From Acidobacteriota bacterium (GTDB taxonomy: Bacteria; Acidobacteriota; Terriglobia; Acidiferrales; UBA7541), in NCBI GenBank assembly GCA_003225295.1, contig QHYZ01000097.1, positions 1 through 34,878 of the forward strand: a stretch of DNA of 34,878 nucleotides. The letters run 5' to 3'. The notes below the pieces were generated by a model. It had not been told where the DNA came from. It worked only from the letters and a program-made list of their open reading frames with translations, and did not search any database. The translations under genes were made by a program, and so were the position numbers. This document shows, piece after piece, positions 1 through 7,689 of this stretch. Within the stretch, counting starts at the first letter, position 1. Every line of letters starts with the position of its first letter.

Positions 1-2
1 CT

Positions 3-1094
3 ACCTTCAGCCGAACCTTCGCGTTGTTGACTCCGCAGGTCACCGAACAAATTCATCAGCGGGTGGTGAGCCTGGCGCGTGAGCAAGGCGTAGCGCACGG
101 ACGTAAACTTCGCACTGACACCAGTGTCGTGGAAAGCAACGTTCACTATCCTACTGACAGCTCGCTTCTGGGCGACGGTATCCGAGTGCTCAGCCGCAGT
201 CTCGAACGGATCGCCGCCGAGTGTAAGGACGGAGCCCTGAACGTGGTGCATCACGGGCGCGCGGTGAAATATCGCCTGCTGGAGATCGCCCGCGCTGCCA
301 AGTCACTTACGGAGGCCAACAAACAGCGGATGCGGGATAGTTACAAAAAGTTAGTGGGGCTGACCCGGAGCGTGGTGCGGCAGGCCAGCGAAGTGGTCGA
401 ACGATGGAGGAAGGGACGGCTGAAAGTGGTGGGCAAGTTCCTGCGGGTAGAAGCACAGATCGGGCAGTTGCGACACTTTCTACCTTTGGTGGAGAAGGTG
501 ATCACGCAAACCAAGGAACGAGTGTGGGGTGGAAACTGCCACGTGGAAGGTAAAGTGTTGAGTCTGTTCGAACCGCACACCGAAGTGATTCGCAAAGGGA
601 AAGCGCACAAGCCCAACGAGTTTGGTCGGCTGGTGCGGATTGACGAGGTGGAAAACGGCATCGTGAGCGCCTACCAAGTTCTGACCGGCAACCCGGCCGA
701 TACCACATCCTGGATGCCGGCCATCGAACAACATCAGGCTTGCTTCGGGCGAGCGCCGCAGATGGCCACGGGCGATCGAGGTTTTTTCTCCGCCAAGAAC
801 CAGCGTGCGGCGCAAAATCTCGGGGTAAAGAAAGTGGCGCTGCCGGGGCGCGGACGTCTCTCCGTCAAGCGGGCCAAGAACCAAAAGGAGCGCTGGTTCC
901 GGCGAGCGCTGCGCTGGCGAGCCGGCTGTGAGGCTACCATCAGCACCTTGAAGCATCCCTTCTCGATGTTGCGAGCCACGTACAAAACAGACCCTGGATT
1001 TCAGCGCTACGTGGGCTGGTGTGTGATTACCAAAAATCTGTTTTCCATCGCTCGCTATCAGGAGCGCAGGAGGATCAATGGCCAGGTCCATTGA
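3..1094 (+). CDS. ISNCY family transposase, 5' truncated by window edge
   Basis: DDE transposase of the ISNCY (IS1202/ISDol1-like) type. The frame is open to the first bases of the window, so the N-terminus is missing; family members are commonly around 440 residues and about 363 are visible here. The characteristic segment LRTDTSVVESNVHYPTD contains the first catalytic Asp. The motif ATGDRGFFS supplies the second Asp, and the C-terminal GCEATISTLKHPF supplies the Glu, so the visible catalytic triad is intact and no stop or frameshift interrupts it. A methionine-like TTG at 24 is not the true start. The end overlaps the next gene by 17 bases. Intact catalytic residues suggest recent activity, but mobility cannot be judged without the ends. 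Confidence 0.88.
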   Translation, partial: TFSRTFALLTPQVTEQIHQRVVSLAREQGVAHGRKLRTDTSVVESNVHYPTDSSLLGDGIRVLSRSLERIAAECKDGALNVVHHGRAVKYRLLEIARAAKSLTEANKQRMRDSYKKLVGLTRSVVRQASEVVERWRKGRLKVVGKFLRVEAQIGQLRHFLPLVEKVITQTKERVWGGNCHVEGKVLSLFEPHTEVIRKGKAHKPNEFGRLVRIDEVENGIVSAYQVLTGNPADTTSWMPAIEQHQACFGRAPQMATGDRGFFSAKNQRAAQNLGVKKVALPGRGRLSVKRAKNQKERWFRRALRWRAGCEATISTLKHPFSMLRATYKTDPGFQRYVGWCVITKNLFSIARYQERRRINGQVH

Positions 1095-1421
1095 TTCCGC
1101 TGCCCAACGACGCAAGCTGCTGGGCGAGATTGCACGTCTAGCAGAGGTCGCTATTTTCGGAACCCTATCGGAAACTTACCGCACCTGCGGACAAGCGGGC
1201 TGCCACTGCCAAGGAGATGGACTCAAGCATGGTCCGCATCTGAATGTGAGCTACCGTGGGGAGAAGGGTAAGACTACCGGCTACTATGTACCCAAGGCAG
1301 CACAAGAGGCCACGCGCGAGGGGTCGCCGCCTGGCAAAAAATGCAGGAATGTCTACGAGAACTGGCGGAGCTAAATAAGGAACGGAATTTGCAGAGTGCC
1401 CGCGAGGCCGATTCACGATGA
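1078..1421 (+). pseudogene. DUF6788 family IS-associated protein, frameshifted
   Basis: Small protein overlapping the transposase 3' end by 17 bases. It contains the DUF6788 hallmark YRTCGQAGCHC followed by HGPHLNVSYR and a YYVPK motif, a pattern resembling a small Cys-containing zinc-binding fold. From ATG 1078 the frame stops at 1374 after an atypical tail. Stepping into the -1 frame near the G-run at about 1319-1323 restores a family-like helical C-terminus (GVAAWQKMQECLRELAELNK) that ends at the stop 1419-1421. The simplest reading is loss of one G from a five-G run, leaving a broken gene. A programmed or slippage event at the G-run, or at the A6 tract about 1335, cannot be excluded. The function of DUF6788 is unknown to me beyond its association with IS elements. 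Confidence 0.65.
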
Positions 1422-2020
1422 AGCCAAGGTGCTGGTTAACCGCGGTCTGCTGGGCGCTGGTATGTCTGGTGCTCGGCCTCATTCAGCAGGCTGGCATGTA
1501 CTCGTCGCAGGTTTCGGGCTCAAGCCAATGGTTGGATCGATGCAGAGAACCCGCGTCTGGCTCGCCCACTGCGTCGGTTGTCGAAAGCACGCAATTCGAT
1601 CCGGCTCGTGCTGGGCCGCTCACATCTTTGGTCCTCGAGGATTCGTGGAGTAAGGGAAATATTGGCCCACCCGGGCAGGAAACCCATGGGCCACCGAAAA
1701 CGATCGGAAATTGGCGGTTGCCAGTCAAAGACGGCAGCTCAAAACAACAACGAGCCACCTTGCCCCAGGAAATTTTTGACTCAGCCGACGGAAAGCGCAT
1801 GACGTTAACTCCTTTGATTTCAGCACGTCTCGATTTGCGACCAGGGTCTTTCGACCCTGGCTCTCCCGAGCGCCGCGAGTTACTCCTGGCAAGCGCGTCG
1901 TTTTTTCTCCTGGCCAATGAGTGGCCCATCCCGCTTGCCGCTGCCAAAATGCTTGTTTTTTGGGTGAGATCGTGTCAAGATTCTGTGTATTGCCTCAGGA
2001 GTCCTCCCAAGGCGGCTTTT
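1422..2020. other. Region without a convincing gene (about 600 bases)
   Basis: A plus-strand frame stays open from an ATG at 1418 into the PilZ gene, but the translation before 2021 has no recognisable domain and is rich in low-likelihood residue runs; minus-strand frames are equally unconvincing. The region contains a perfect 8-bp hairpin at 1841-1860 and probably the unrecognised right end of the insertion sequence. I see no RNA gene. Confidence 0.5.
1841..1860. repeat. Perfect 8-bp stem-loop, TTTC loop
   Basis: CCAGGGTC and GACCCTGG pair perfectly around a four-base loop. No T-run follows on either strand, so it is not a canonical terminator. It sits about 160 bases before the PilZ start. 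Confidence 0.45.
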
Positions 2021-2425
2021 ATGCAGAGAACACGGTACCCCGAGCGTCGGCGAACCACGCGTCTTTCTCTTCAGATACCTCTGACCGTGCGTTGCTGGCT
2101 GCCGGAAGGCGAAACCATCGACCTGAAGGCGTCCACCTATATCGTGAGCGCCAACGGGGCCCTGCTGCTGATGGATACGCCTTTGATCCTCGGGCAGAAC
2201 GTGCGGATCATCAATCAGACGACTTCAGAGTCGGCGGAGTGTTTCGTGACTTCTCTGCGGGAGAAGCGGGAACGGCGATTCGTGGGAATCGGATTTGTGA
2301 ATCCCAACATCGACTTCTGGCACATCGTGTTTCCCAAGTCCGGCACGCGTCAGGCCGTCCGTTCTTCGCTGACGGGAGGGCTGGTGCCGCCGGGGTTTCG
2401 GCAGGATAATTCTCCTCAATTCTAA
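2021..2425 (+). CDS. PilZ domain protein
   Basis: Stand-alone PilZ protein of 134 residues, expected to be a cytosolic c-di-GMP receptor or a degenerate relative. The start at 2021 is preceded by an AAGGCGG element about eight bases upstream, and the PilZ fold begins immediately after it. The frame is open further back to 1418, but that extension has no recognisable content. The N-terminal arginine motif is present (R10-T-T-T-R14-like RxxxR). The second signature, normally D/N-x-S-x-x-G, reads IVSANG at residues 41-46, so the Asp/Asn is replaced by Ile. c-di-GMP binding may therefore be altered. It converges with ctaB; a hairpin separates them. No regulatory partner is adjacent apart from the insertion sequence. 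Confidence 0.8.
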   Translation: MQRTRYPERRRTTRLSLQIPLTVRCWLPEGETIDLKASTYIVSANGALLLMDTPLILGQNVRIINQTTSESAECFVTSLREKRERRFVGIGFVNPNIDFWHIVFPKSGTRQAVRSSLTGGLVPPGFRQDNSPQF

Positions 2426-2426
2426 C

Positions 2427-2444
2427 GAGTAGCGTCAGCTACTC
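2427..2444. terminator. Hairpin between convergent PilZ and ctaB genes
   Basis: GAGTAGC and GCTACTC form a perfect 7-bp stem with a GTCA loop, starting two bases after the PilZ stop codon and ending eight bases before the ctaB stop. The position suggests a bidirectional terminator. The T-rich tail is weak (TTCCT on the plus strand), so activity is inferred. Confidence 0.55.
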
Positions 2445-2452
2445 TTCCTAGA

Positions 2453-3346
2453 TCAGTGCGGCAGCTTGTCGTAGACCATCAAGCCGAGCAACAACGGAAT
2501 GTGCAGGACCGTCGCGTGCATGAGCCACTTGGCGCGAGCGTTCGTCTTGTTGCTAGAGGCCCACAGGCACACCTGCACCAAGGCGGTGCTGGTGACCAGC
2601 GCGCCAAAGAAATACTTCACGCCGGCCAGCCCTAGAATTGCTGGAAGCAAGCTCACCCCCACAAGTGCGACCGCATACAGAATGATCTGCCGGAACGTGC
2701 GTGAACCCTCGCGGTCAACCAACGGCAGCATCATGATGCCCGCGCGAGCGTAATCTTCGCGGTACATCCAGGCAATGGCATGGAAGTGCGGAAACTGCCA
2801 CAGAAACAATATTCCGAACAGCAACCACGCGCCACGGTCAAGCGACCCTGTTGCCGCCACCCAGCCGATCATCGGGGGAATAGCCCCGGGAAAAGCGCCG
2901 ATGAACGTCGCCCACACGGTGCGTTTCTTCAAGGGAGTGTAAGCCAGCAGGTAGCTCAGGCAGGTCGCCATGCCGAGTCCCGAAGCAAGCGCACCGGCCG
3001 CCACATACAGGTCCACGGCCCCGGCACTCGCCAGCGCCAGGCCAAAGACCAGCGCCTCCCGCGGCTGCAACACGCCGCTTGGCAGCGGTCGGGAAGCCGT
3101 TCGCCGCATGTGACGGTCGGACTCGCGCTCGATGTAATGATTCAATGCCGCGGTGCCCGCGGCGATGAGCATCGTGCCGAAAACGGCATGAATCATGTGC
3201 AGCCATGCGATGGGGCCGCGCGCTCCCATGTAATAACCGGCAGCCGTCGTCATCAGCACGAGGAAAGAAACGTCCGGCTTCGTCAGCGAGACGTATCCAT
3301 TCGCGCGGGCAGAAAACGTCAGCTCCGTGGCGTGTGCCGTGCTCAT
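2453..3346 (-). CDS. ctaB: Protoheme IX farnesyltransferase (heme O synthase)
   Basis: Membrane prenyltransferase of the UbiA superfamily, 297 residues, which adds a farnesyl group to protoheme to make heme O, the precursor of heme A. It shows the family signature near residue 65 (LNHYIERESDRHMRRTASRPLPSG), with the Asp-rich NxxxDxxxD-type motif here rendered as NHYIERESDRHM. A second motif, YTPLKKRT, is followed by the conserved IGAFPGAIPPMIGW loop and LFLWQFPHFHAIAW. About eight to nine hydrophobic segments are visible. The start at 3346 is chosen because its ATG overlaps the ctaA stop (ATGA) and the protein begins just before the first conserved helix; a longer in-frame extension would run antisense-like through ctaA. 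Coupling to ctaA agrees with the pathway order. Confidence 0.95.
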   Translation of the reverse strand: MSTAHATELTFSARANGYVSLTKPDVSFLVLMTTAAGYYMGARGPIAWLHMIHAVFGTMLIAAGTAALNHYIERESDRHMRRTASRPLPSGVLQPREALVFGLALASAGAVDLYVAAGALASGLGMATCLSYLLAYTPLKKRTVWATFIGAFPGAIPPMIGWVAATGSLDRGAWLLFGILFLWQFPHFHAIAWMYREDYARAGIMMLPLVDREGSRTFRQIILYAVALVGVSLLPAILGLAGVKYFFGALVTSTALVQVCLWASSNKTNARAKWLMHATVLHIPLLLGLMVYDKLPH

Positions 3347-4266
3347 CCTGCGGTCACCCGTCTTGACGCCGTTGCGGCAACTTCCCTCCCGCGCGGAATC
3401 AACCTGTAACACATCAGCACGATCAATACCGAGAACGCGAAGAGTATCGCTCCCACGACCGTATGGATCACGGTTAACGTTACCATAACAGGCATCGGCT
3501 GCGGAGCATCCGCGGTAGTCAGCCGCGACCAATAGGCCCCCAGACCCAGTAGGAACTGCGTTCCGAAAATCGCGTGCAGCAAGATTCGCGCCTTGGAGAA
3601 TTCGCGTGACTGCGTAAATCGTTTGCGCAGCGCGACCGCCGTCCAGATAACCATCCCGAGCACCAGCAACGCTCCGGCCATGTGCGGCCAGATCGGGATT
3701 TCCTTGTGCCGGAAGCCGGCGCCCAGAATCACCTGCAGATAGATGACGCCGGCGTTGAGGATCACCAGAGCGTGAATTGAAGGGGCTCCGCTGTCTTGCA
3801 GTAGCGGCTGATCGGAAACCCACCATTTGCTGGTAAACACAGAGATAGCGAGCACGGCGCCAAAAACGATCTGTGCAAAGCAGGCATGGATGATGGGCAG
3901 CCAGTAATGAAGCAACCGTATGACCACCTGGCCGCCGAGGATAGCCTGCACCGCGACACCAAGAACTGCAGTCAACCCCAGCCAACGCAGCCATGGCCGT
4001 TTTTCCTTCACCCAAAGCCATACGGCCAGCGAGAGTGTAAGGAGCCCCAAACCGCCCGCGACAACGCGGTGCGAAAACTCAAATAGGTCGCCGCCCTGAA
4101 GCATGGTTAGCGGAGGAATCCACGTGCCATGGGATTTCGGCCAGTCCGTCACGGAAAGGGCCGCATCTTTCGAGGTAACCAGCGCACCGGCAACGAAAAG
4201 AAGGATGGTCCAGCACACCGCAAAAACGGAGAATCTGTGCACACCTGGATTATAAGTGGATGACAT
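3343..4266 (-). CDS. ctaA: Heme A synthase (COX15/CtaA)
   Basis: Integral membrane monooxygenase of 307 residues that oxidises the C8 methyl of heme O to the formyl group of heme A for aa3/caa3 oxidases. It has the two-fold repeated four-helix architecture: helix starts near residue 10, and conserved His residues appear in FEFSHRVVAG (about 63-72), PIIHACFAQ (about 125-133), IWPHMAGA (about 193-200) and TVIHTVVGA (about 267-275). These are the expected heme ligands. The extracytoplasmic loop TSKDAALSVTDWPKSHG is COX15-like, although the Cys pair known from some Gram-positive CtaA proteins is absent here. The stop overlaps the ctaB start by four bases, so the two are translationally coupled. 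A TATAAT hexamer lies 22 bases upstream of the ATG. Confidence 0.93.
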   Translation of the reverse strand: MSSTYNPGVHRFSVFAVCWTILLFVAGALVTSKDAALSVTDWPKSHGTWIPPLTMLQGGDLFEFSHRVVAGGLGLLTLSLAVWLWVKEKRPWLRWLGLTAVLGVAVQAILGGQVVIRLLHYWLPIIHACFAQIVFGAVLAISVFTSKWWVSDQPLLQDSGAPSIHALVILNAGVIYLQVILGAGFRHKEIPIWPHMAGALLVLGMVIWTAVALRKRFTQSREFSKARILLHAIFGTQFLLGLGAYWSRLTTADAPQPMPVMVTLTVIHTVVGAILFAFSVLIVLMCYRLIPRGREVAATASRRVTAG

Positions 4267-4286
4267 TGCCCTTGTACCAGCGGCGG

Positions 4287-4292
4287 ATTATA
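4287..4292 (-). promoter_or_regulatory. Candidate -10 element upstream of ctaA
   Basis: On the minus strand the sequence GGGGTATAATCC gives a perfect TATAAT, 22 bases before the ctaA ATG, inside the 95-base hemH-ctaA gap. No good -35 hexamer is found at 16-18 bases, so it may be a weak or activator-dependent internal promoter. Confidence 0.35.
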
Positions 4293-4361
4293 CCCCAGAC
4301 GAGAATATTGCGCCCCGGAGAAAAATCGATCAGCAGTCCGTATCCCACAAAAACGTCGAGT

Positions 4362-5441
4362 TCAAACGTTGGATGAAATCGGGCCGGTCTCCTGACCCGC
4401 TGCTGGTGCTCGCAGGATGGAAGGCAACCCTGCCTCAATTCCCACGGCGTGCAACACGAGGTCCTTCAGCGCGGCGATAAATAGGGGCGAATCCCCCACC
4501 GCGGGCATCATGCGGAACGTGTGGATGCCCAGCTGGCCCGCTTGCTCGCGGGCCTCGATGTTGATTTCGTGGAGCGTTTCGATGTGCTCGGTGACGAACG
4601 AAATGGGAACGACGAGCATCTCTTTCACGCCTTCGTGGCCAAGCCGCTCGATGGTCCCGGTAAGCGGCGGTTGCAGCCACTTGGCGGGACCCACGCGGCT
4701 CTGGTAGCACAGCAAGTGCGCCCGGGGCCAGCCCGCGTACCGCTTGGCACCCAGCTCACAAGCCAGGCGCACGGTCTCTTCAATCTGTTTCGGATAAGGA
4801 TCGCCCTTTTCGACCAAGCTCATCGGCAGGCCGTGCGCGCTGAACACCAAGTGAATGCGCGAACTGTCCGGAAATTGGCGCAATACGGATCCGATCCGTT
4901 GAACCAGCGCCTGAATATACAACGGATGGTTGTGAAAATTGTTGACCGTGCGTTCCGGCGGGCCCCCCGCAGAGTGTCCCCACTTTGCTTGATCGGCGAC
5001 CCGGCGCCATTCCTTCAAGCTGCTCAGTGTTGTGGCGTACGAATAATGCGGATAAAGCGGCAACAAAACGATTTCATCAAGTGGCCCAGACTTGCGCAAC
5101 GTATCCACGGCCTCGGTCGTGAACGGATGCCAGTAACGCATCGCCACCACTGCCACCGGATCAACGTAAGGCGAGACCGCTTCGACCAGGCGCAAGCGCT
5201 GCCGTTCGGTGAGCGTCTCGATCGGCGAGCGCCGGCCGATTTGGGCGTAGCGGCCAGCGACCGGGATGGACCGGCGCGAAGAAATGAGCTTCGCAATCGG
5301 GCGGCGTAGCAGTCCGAAGGGTCCGAGCGGAATTATGTCCGGGTCCAGAAATAGATTCAGCAGAAATGGCTCTACGGCTTCCAGCGAATTCGGCCCGCCG
5401 AGCTGAAACATCACGATTCCGACTCTTTTTTTCCCTGCCAA
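4362..5441 (-). CDS. hemH: Ferrochelatase
   Basis: Inserts ferrous iron into protoporphyrin IX (or coproporphyrin III in some lineages), the terminal metal insertion of heme synthesis. The 359-residue protein starts like the family (VGIVMFQLGGPNSLEAVEPFL), carries the signature LVFSAHGLPMSLVEKGDPYP around residues 198-217 with the catalytic His, the YQSRVGPAKWLQPP segment, and the ISFVTEHIETLHEIN motif with the conserved Glu. The start is a TTG at 5441, two bases beyond the ccmD stop; no ATG nearby would keep the N-terminal strand. The C-terminus has about 25 extra residues (PSILRAPAAGQETG) beyond the usual fold. Its place between ccmD and ctaA links heme production with its use in cytochromes c and oxidase. 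Confidence 0.95.
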   Translation of the reverse strand: MAGKKRVGIVMFQLGGPNSLEAVEPFLLNLFLDPDIIPLGPFGLLRRPIAKLISSRRSIPVAGRYAQIGRRSPIETLTERQRLRLVEAVSPYVDPVAVVAMRYWHPFTTEAVDTLRKSGPLDEIVLLPLYPHYSYATTLSSLKEWRRVADQAKWGHSAGGPPERTVNNFHNHPLYIQALVQRIGSVLRQFPDSSRIHLVFSAHGLPMSLVEKGDPYPKQIEETVRLACELGAKRYAGWPRAHLLCYQSRVGPAKWLQPPLTGTIERLGHEGVKEMLVVPISFVTEHIETLHEINIEAREQAGQLGIHTFRMMPAVGDSPLFIAALKDLVLHAVGIEAGLPSILRAPAAGQETGPISSNV

Positions 5442-5442
5442 G

Positions 5443-5586
5443 CTATTTGCCCCGGCTCAATGAATTTTTCAGGCGCTCGATGTCCTCGCGTAGGACAGAG
5501 GTGCGACGTGCAATGCTGATGTAATAGACGAAGAAAACGGTCCAGCCAATCATATAGGCCGCGAAAACACTATTGAGATTTTTCAT
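5443..5586 (-). CDS. ccmD: CcmD-like small heme exporter subunit
   Basis: Short 47-residue protein with one transmembrane helix near the N-terminus (FAAYMIGWTVFFVYYISIA, about residues 8-26) followed by a basic, charged helix (RRTSVLREDIERLKN). This is the CcmD topology: a small membrane protein required to release holo-CcmE from the CcmABC complex. The ATG overlaps the ccmC stop (ATGA), and hemH begins right after its stop. Size, topology and position identify it; sequence conservation in this family is low, so the name rests strongly on context. Confidence 0.85.
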   Translation of the reverse strand: MKNLNSVFAAYMIGWTVFFVYYISIARRTSVLREDIERLKNSLSRGK

Positions 5587-6260
5587 GCTGCCTCCAATTC
5601 ACGTTGAATAATCTCGAGATCGCCTCGCATGGCCTCCAGCCGATAGCGCTGGCGCAGGAGTAGTGTCATCAAACCGAGCATGGCAAGCCAAGTGAAGAAA
5701 AGTACTCTGTACATCGTCGGGTCAAGCCCGGCGCCAGGCGCGCCCATAATAATTGGCTGTGGGTGCTGCGTGCGCCACCAGCGAATCGAACCGAAGACGA
5801 GAGGCACATCGATGAATGCGAATATGCCAAAGAGCGCACTAAGGAGTGCCCGCCTATCGGGCTCTTCGACCAGCGTCCGCAGGAGCAGATAGGAGACATA
5901 GAGCAGCCACAATACAAAAGTCGATGTGAGCCGCGCGTCCCAAGTCCACCAGATTCCCCAAACAGGATGGGCCCAGATGGGGCCGGTCAAGAGCACCACG
6001 GTAGTGAACACCAAACCAGTTTCACCCGCCGAAACACCCAGCCAGTCCCATCGTGGCTGGCGGCGCAAAACGTACAGGGAGTTCGCAATGAAGCAGATAA
6101 AGAATGAAGTAAGGCCGGTCCATGCGCTTGCCACGTGCAGGTACAATATCCGGTAGATCACACCTTGTTTCGCATCCGTCGGGGCCACAAAGAACGCTGC
6201 ATAGGCAGCCACCCCGAGAAGCAGAAGCACAACCATTGCAGATAGAACACTCTTCTTCAT
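5583..6260 (-). CDS. ccmC: Heme exporter protein CcmC
   Basis: Polytopic membrane protein of 225 residues of the heme-handling protein superfamily, which presents heme to CcmE at the periplasmic face. It has six predicted helices, the tryptophan-rich WAHPVWGIWWTWDARLTS motif (about residues 88-105), and conserved histidines in YRILYLHVASAW (about 40-51) and in IRWWRTQHPQP (about 150-160). The start at 6260 is chosen because a strong GGAGGAG element precedes it by about ten bases and the signal-anchor helix begins directly after MKK; an in-frame extension to 6353 would overlap ccmB without added domain content. It is five bases downstream of ccmB and overlaps ccmD. Confidence 0.95.
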   Translation of the reverse strand: MKKSVLSAMVVLLLLGVAAYAAFFVAPTDAKQGVIYRILYLHVASAWTGLTSFFICFIANSLYVLRRQPRWDWLGVSAGETGLVFTTVVLLTGPIWAHPVWGIWWTWDARLTSTFVLWLLYVSYLLLRTLVEEPDRRALLSALFGIFAFIDVPLVFGSIRWWRTQHPQPIIMGAPGAGLDPTMYRVLFFTWLAMLGLMTLLLRQRYRLEAMRGDLEIIQRELEAA

Positions 6261-6265
6261 GAGGG

Positions 6266-6940
6266 TTACTCCTCCACAAGATATTCGCCCAGAAGCCACA
6301 GGATCGTCAAAAAAGCCAGATCGAAAACCGCCAGGAAGCCAACTCCTTTCCATTGAACGTAGGGTGAGCGGTCGAATAGGGCTGCCGTTACTTCCGTGCT
6401 GGCCACCAGTATGGGTGTCAGGAGCGGGAGCAGAAGCAGTGGTAAAAGGAGTTCACGCATTCGGGCTTGCGCAGAGATGGCCGATAGAGCGGTGCCTGCA
6501 ATCGAGACCCCTAGACTTCCCAGAAAAAACACAAGCACGAGCCAGTGAAGCGTGGGCAAGACCGCTACGTTGTACATCACCGCGAAGACCGGCAGCAGCA
6601 AGAGTTCCGTAAGGAGAAGAAACAGGGTATTAGCAGCGAGCTTCGCTAGAAAGATAGCAAAAGGATCGGAGACCGAAAGACGCAAGGCACTGAGTGTGTC
6701 GCTGGTTTGTTCGCGGAGAAAGCACGACTGCAACATCAAAGACGCAGCGAAGAGAAACGCCAGCCAGAGGAGACCCGCGCCGAACCGTCGCGATTCCTCC
6801 GAAGTCGGATCGAAGGAAAAGCTGAAGAGCACCATGACGATCAGAACAAAAACAGTAGTAGTTGTGAGAAGTTCGCGCGAACGAAACTCCGTGCGAAGTT
6901 CCTTGCCAAGCAGGACCGTCGTATTGGAGAGCAGCGCCAT
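6266..6940 (-). CDS. ccmB: Heme exporter protein CcmB
   Basis: Membrane subunit of the CcmAB ABC complex, 224 residues with about six transmembrane helices. Family features include the cytoplasmic KELRTEFRSRE segment near the N-terminus, the FLREQTSDTLSALRLS loop (about residues 72-87) and the LLLPLLTPILVAST helix. With CcmA it uses ATP to release heme-loaded CcmE from CcmCD. The start ATG directly abuts the ccmA stop with no intervening base, and ccmC follows after five bases, so expression is tightly coupled. Confidence 0.94.
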   Translation of the reverse strand: MALLSNTTVLLGKELRTEFRSRELLTTTTVFVLIVMVLFSFSFDPTSEESRRFGAGLLWLAFLFAASLMLQSCFLREQTSDTLSALRLSVSDPFAIFLAKLAANTLFLLLTELLLLPVFAVMYNVAVLPTLHWLVLVFFLGSLGVSIAGTALSAISAQARMRELLLPLLLLPLLTPILVASTEVTAALFDRSPYVQWKGVGFLAVFDLAFLTILWLLGEYLVEE

Positions 6941-7675
6941 TCACGCGTTCGCAAAGGCCAGGACAGATCGAAAATTCGCACCGGTTCGCGTGTCGGCCAC
7001 CACCGCGCCGGCATCCAGCTGGATCGCCCGCGTGGCCAGCGTGGAGACTTCCGACTCGCCGTGCAGGCTCATCACGATGGTGCGGCCCGAATCTCTCAAG
7101 TGACGGAGCGTCTCGGCAAACCAGTGCGCCCCTTGCGGATCAAGCCCCGTCGTCGGCTCGTCCAGGAGAACCACGGCGGGTTGGTTTAGAAGCGCGCGCG
7201 CAATGGCGACGCGTTGGCGCATTCCGCGAGAAAACGTGCGCACTAGGGAGCTCCGGCGCTCCAGCAGGCCCACCTCCCGGAGCAGCGCCTCGGCGCGCGC
7301 GGCAGGCTCGGCGATTCCCTGTAGGCGCGCGAAGAGCAGAAGATTCTCTTCCGCCGTAAGCTCATCATAGACCATCGTGGCGTGCGCCACGAAACCGGCC
7401 CGCGGCAGCGTCCCGTCTCTCTCTTTCCCACTGTCGAGGAAGCTCACGCGGCCTGACGAGGGACGCACGAGGCAGGCCGCAATTCGCAAAAGCGTCGTCT
7501 TGCCGGAGCCGTTCCGCCCGGCGAATACCACGCACTCACCCGCTGAGATTTCCAGAGAAACGCGACGCAGCGCGTAAAGCCCGCCGTACCGTTTGTCAAT
7601 GTTTTCGAAGCGAATTCCAGTAGGAGAAAAAACCGTCGGCGTCACCGGGCGACCTCGGAGATCGACAGAGCACAC
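6941..7675 (-). CDS. ccmA: Heme exporter ATP-binding protein CcmA
   Basis: Cytosolic ABC ATPase partner of CcmB, 244 residues. Walker A GRNGSGKTT is near residue 53, the ABC signature is FSRGMRQRVAIARAL, Walker B is VVLLDEPTTGLDP, and the switch His is in MSLHGES. The signature SRGMRQR replaces the more usual LSGGQ, as is common in CcmA. The start is GTG at 7675, fourteen bases after the upstream gene's stop; about 15 residues precede the fold, so a slightly later start is possible. The stop abuts ccmB. Confidence 0.94.
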   Translation of the reverse strand: MCSVDLRGRPVTPTVFSPTGIRFENIDKRYGGLYALRRVSLEISAGECVVFAGRNGSGKTTLLRIAACLVRPSSGRVSFLDSGKERDGTLPRAGFVAHATMVYDELTAEENLLLFARLQGIAEPAARAEALLREVGLLERRSSLVRTFSRGMRQRVAIARALLNQPAVVLLDEPTTGLDPQGAHWFAETLRHLRDSGRTIVMSLHGESEVSTLATRAIQLDAGAVVADTRTGANFRSVLAFANA

Positions 7676-7689
7676 CCAGTCTTCAAGGG

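Larger units (their letters stand above)
1..1421 (+). mobile_element. ISNCY-type insertion sequence, left end outside window
   Basis: This block holds the catalytic part of an ISNCY-type transposase followed by an overlapping DUF6788 gene, a pairing I recall from this IS group. The left terminal inverted repeat lies outside the window, and I could not identify the right terminus, so the right boundary is placed at the last recognisable coding base and is only approximate. Confidence 0.6.

Noticed and set aside
1333-1340. A6 tract as a classical -1 frameshift site in the DUF6788 gene
   Set aside because: The codon phase does not allow standard tandem slippage (the P-site codon would re-pair to CAA); a lost base in the G-run is simpler.
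1418-2020. Long N-terminal extension of the PilZ gene with a signal-peptide-like start
   Set aside because: The composition is not protein-like and a good ribosome-binding site exists at the internal ATG 2021.
3347-4021. N-terminal extension of ctaB
   Set aside because: It overlaps ctaA in another frame and lacks homology; the ATGA junction fixes the start at 3346.
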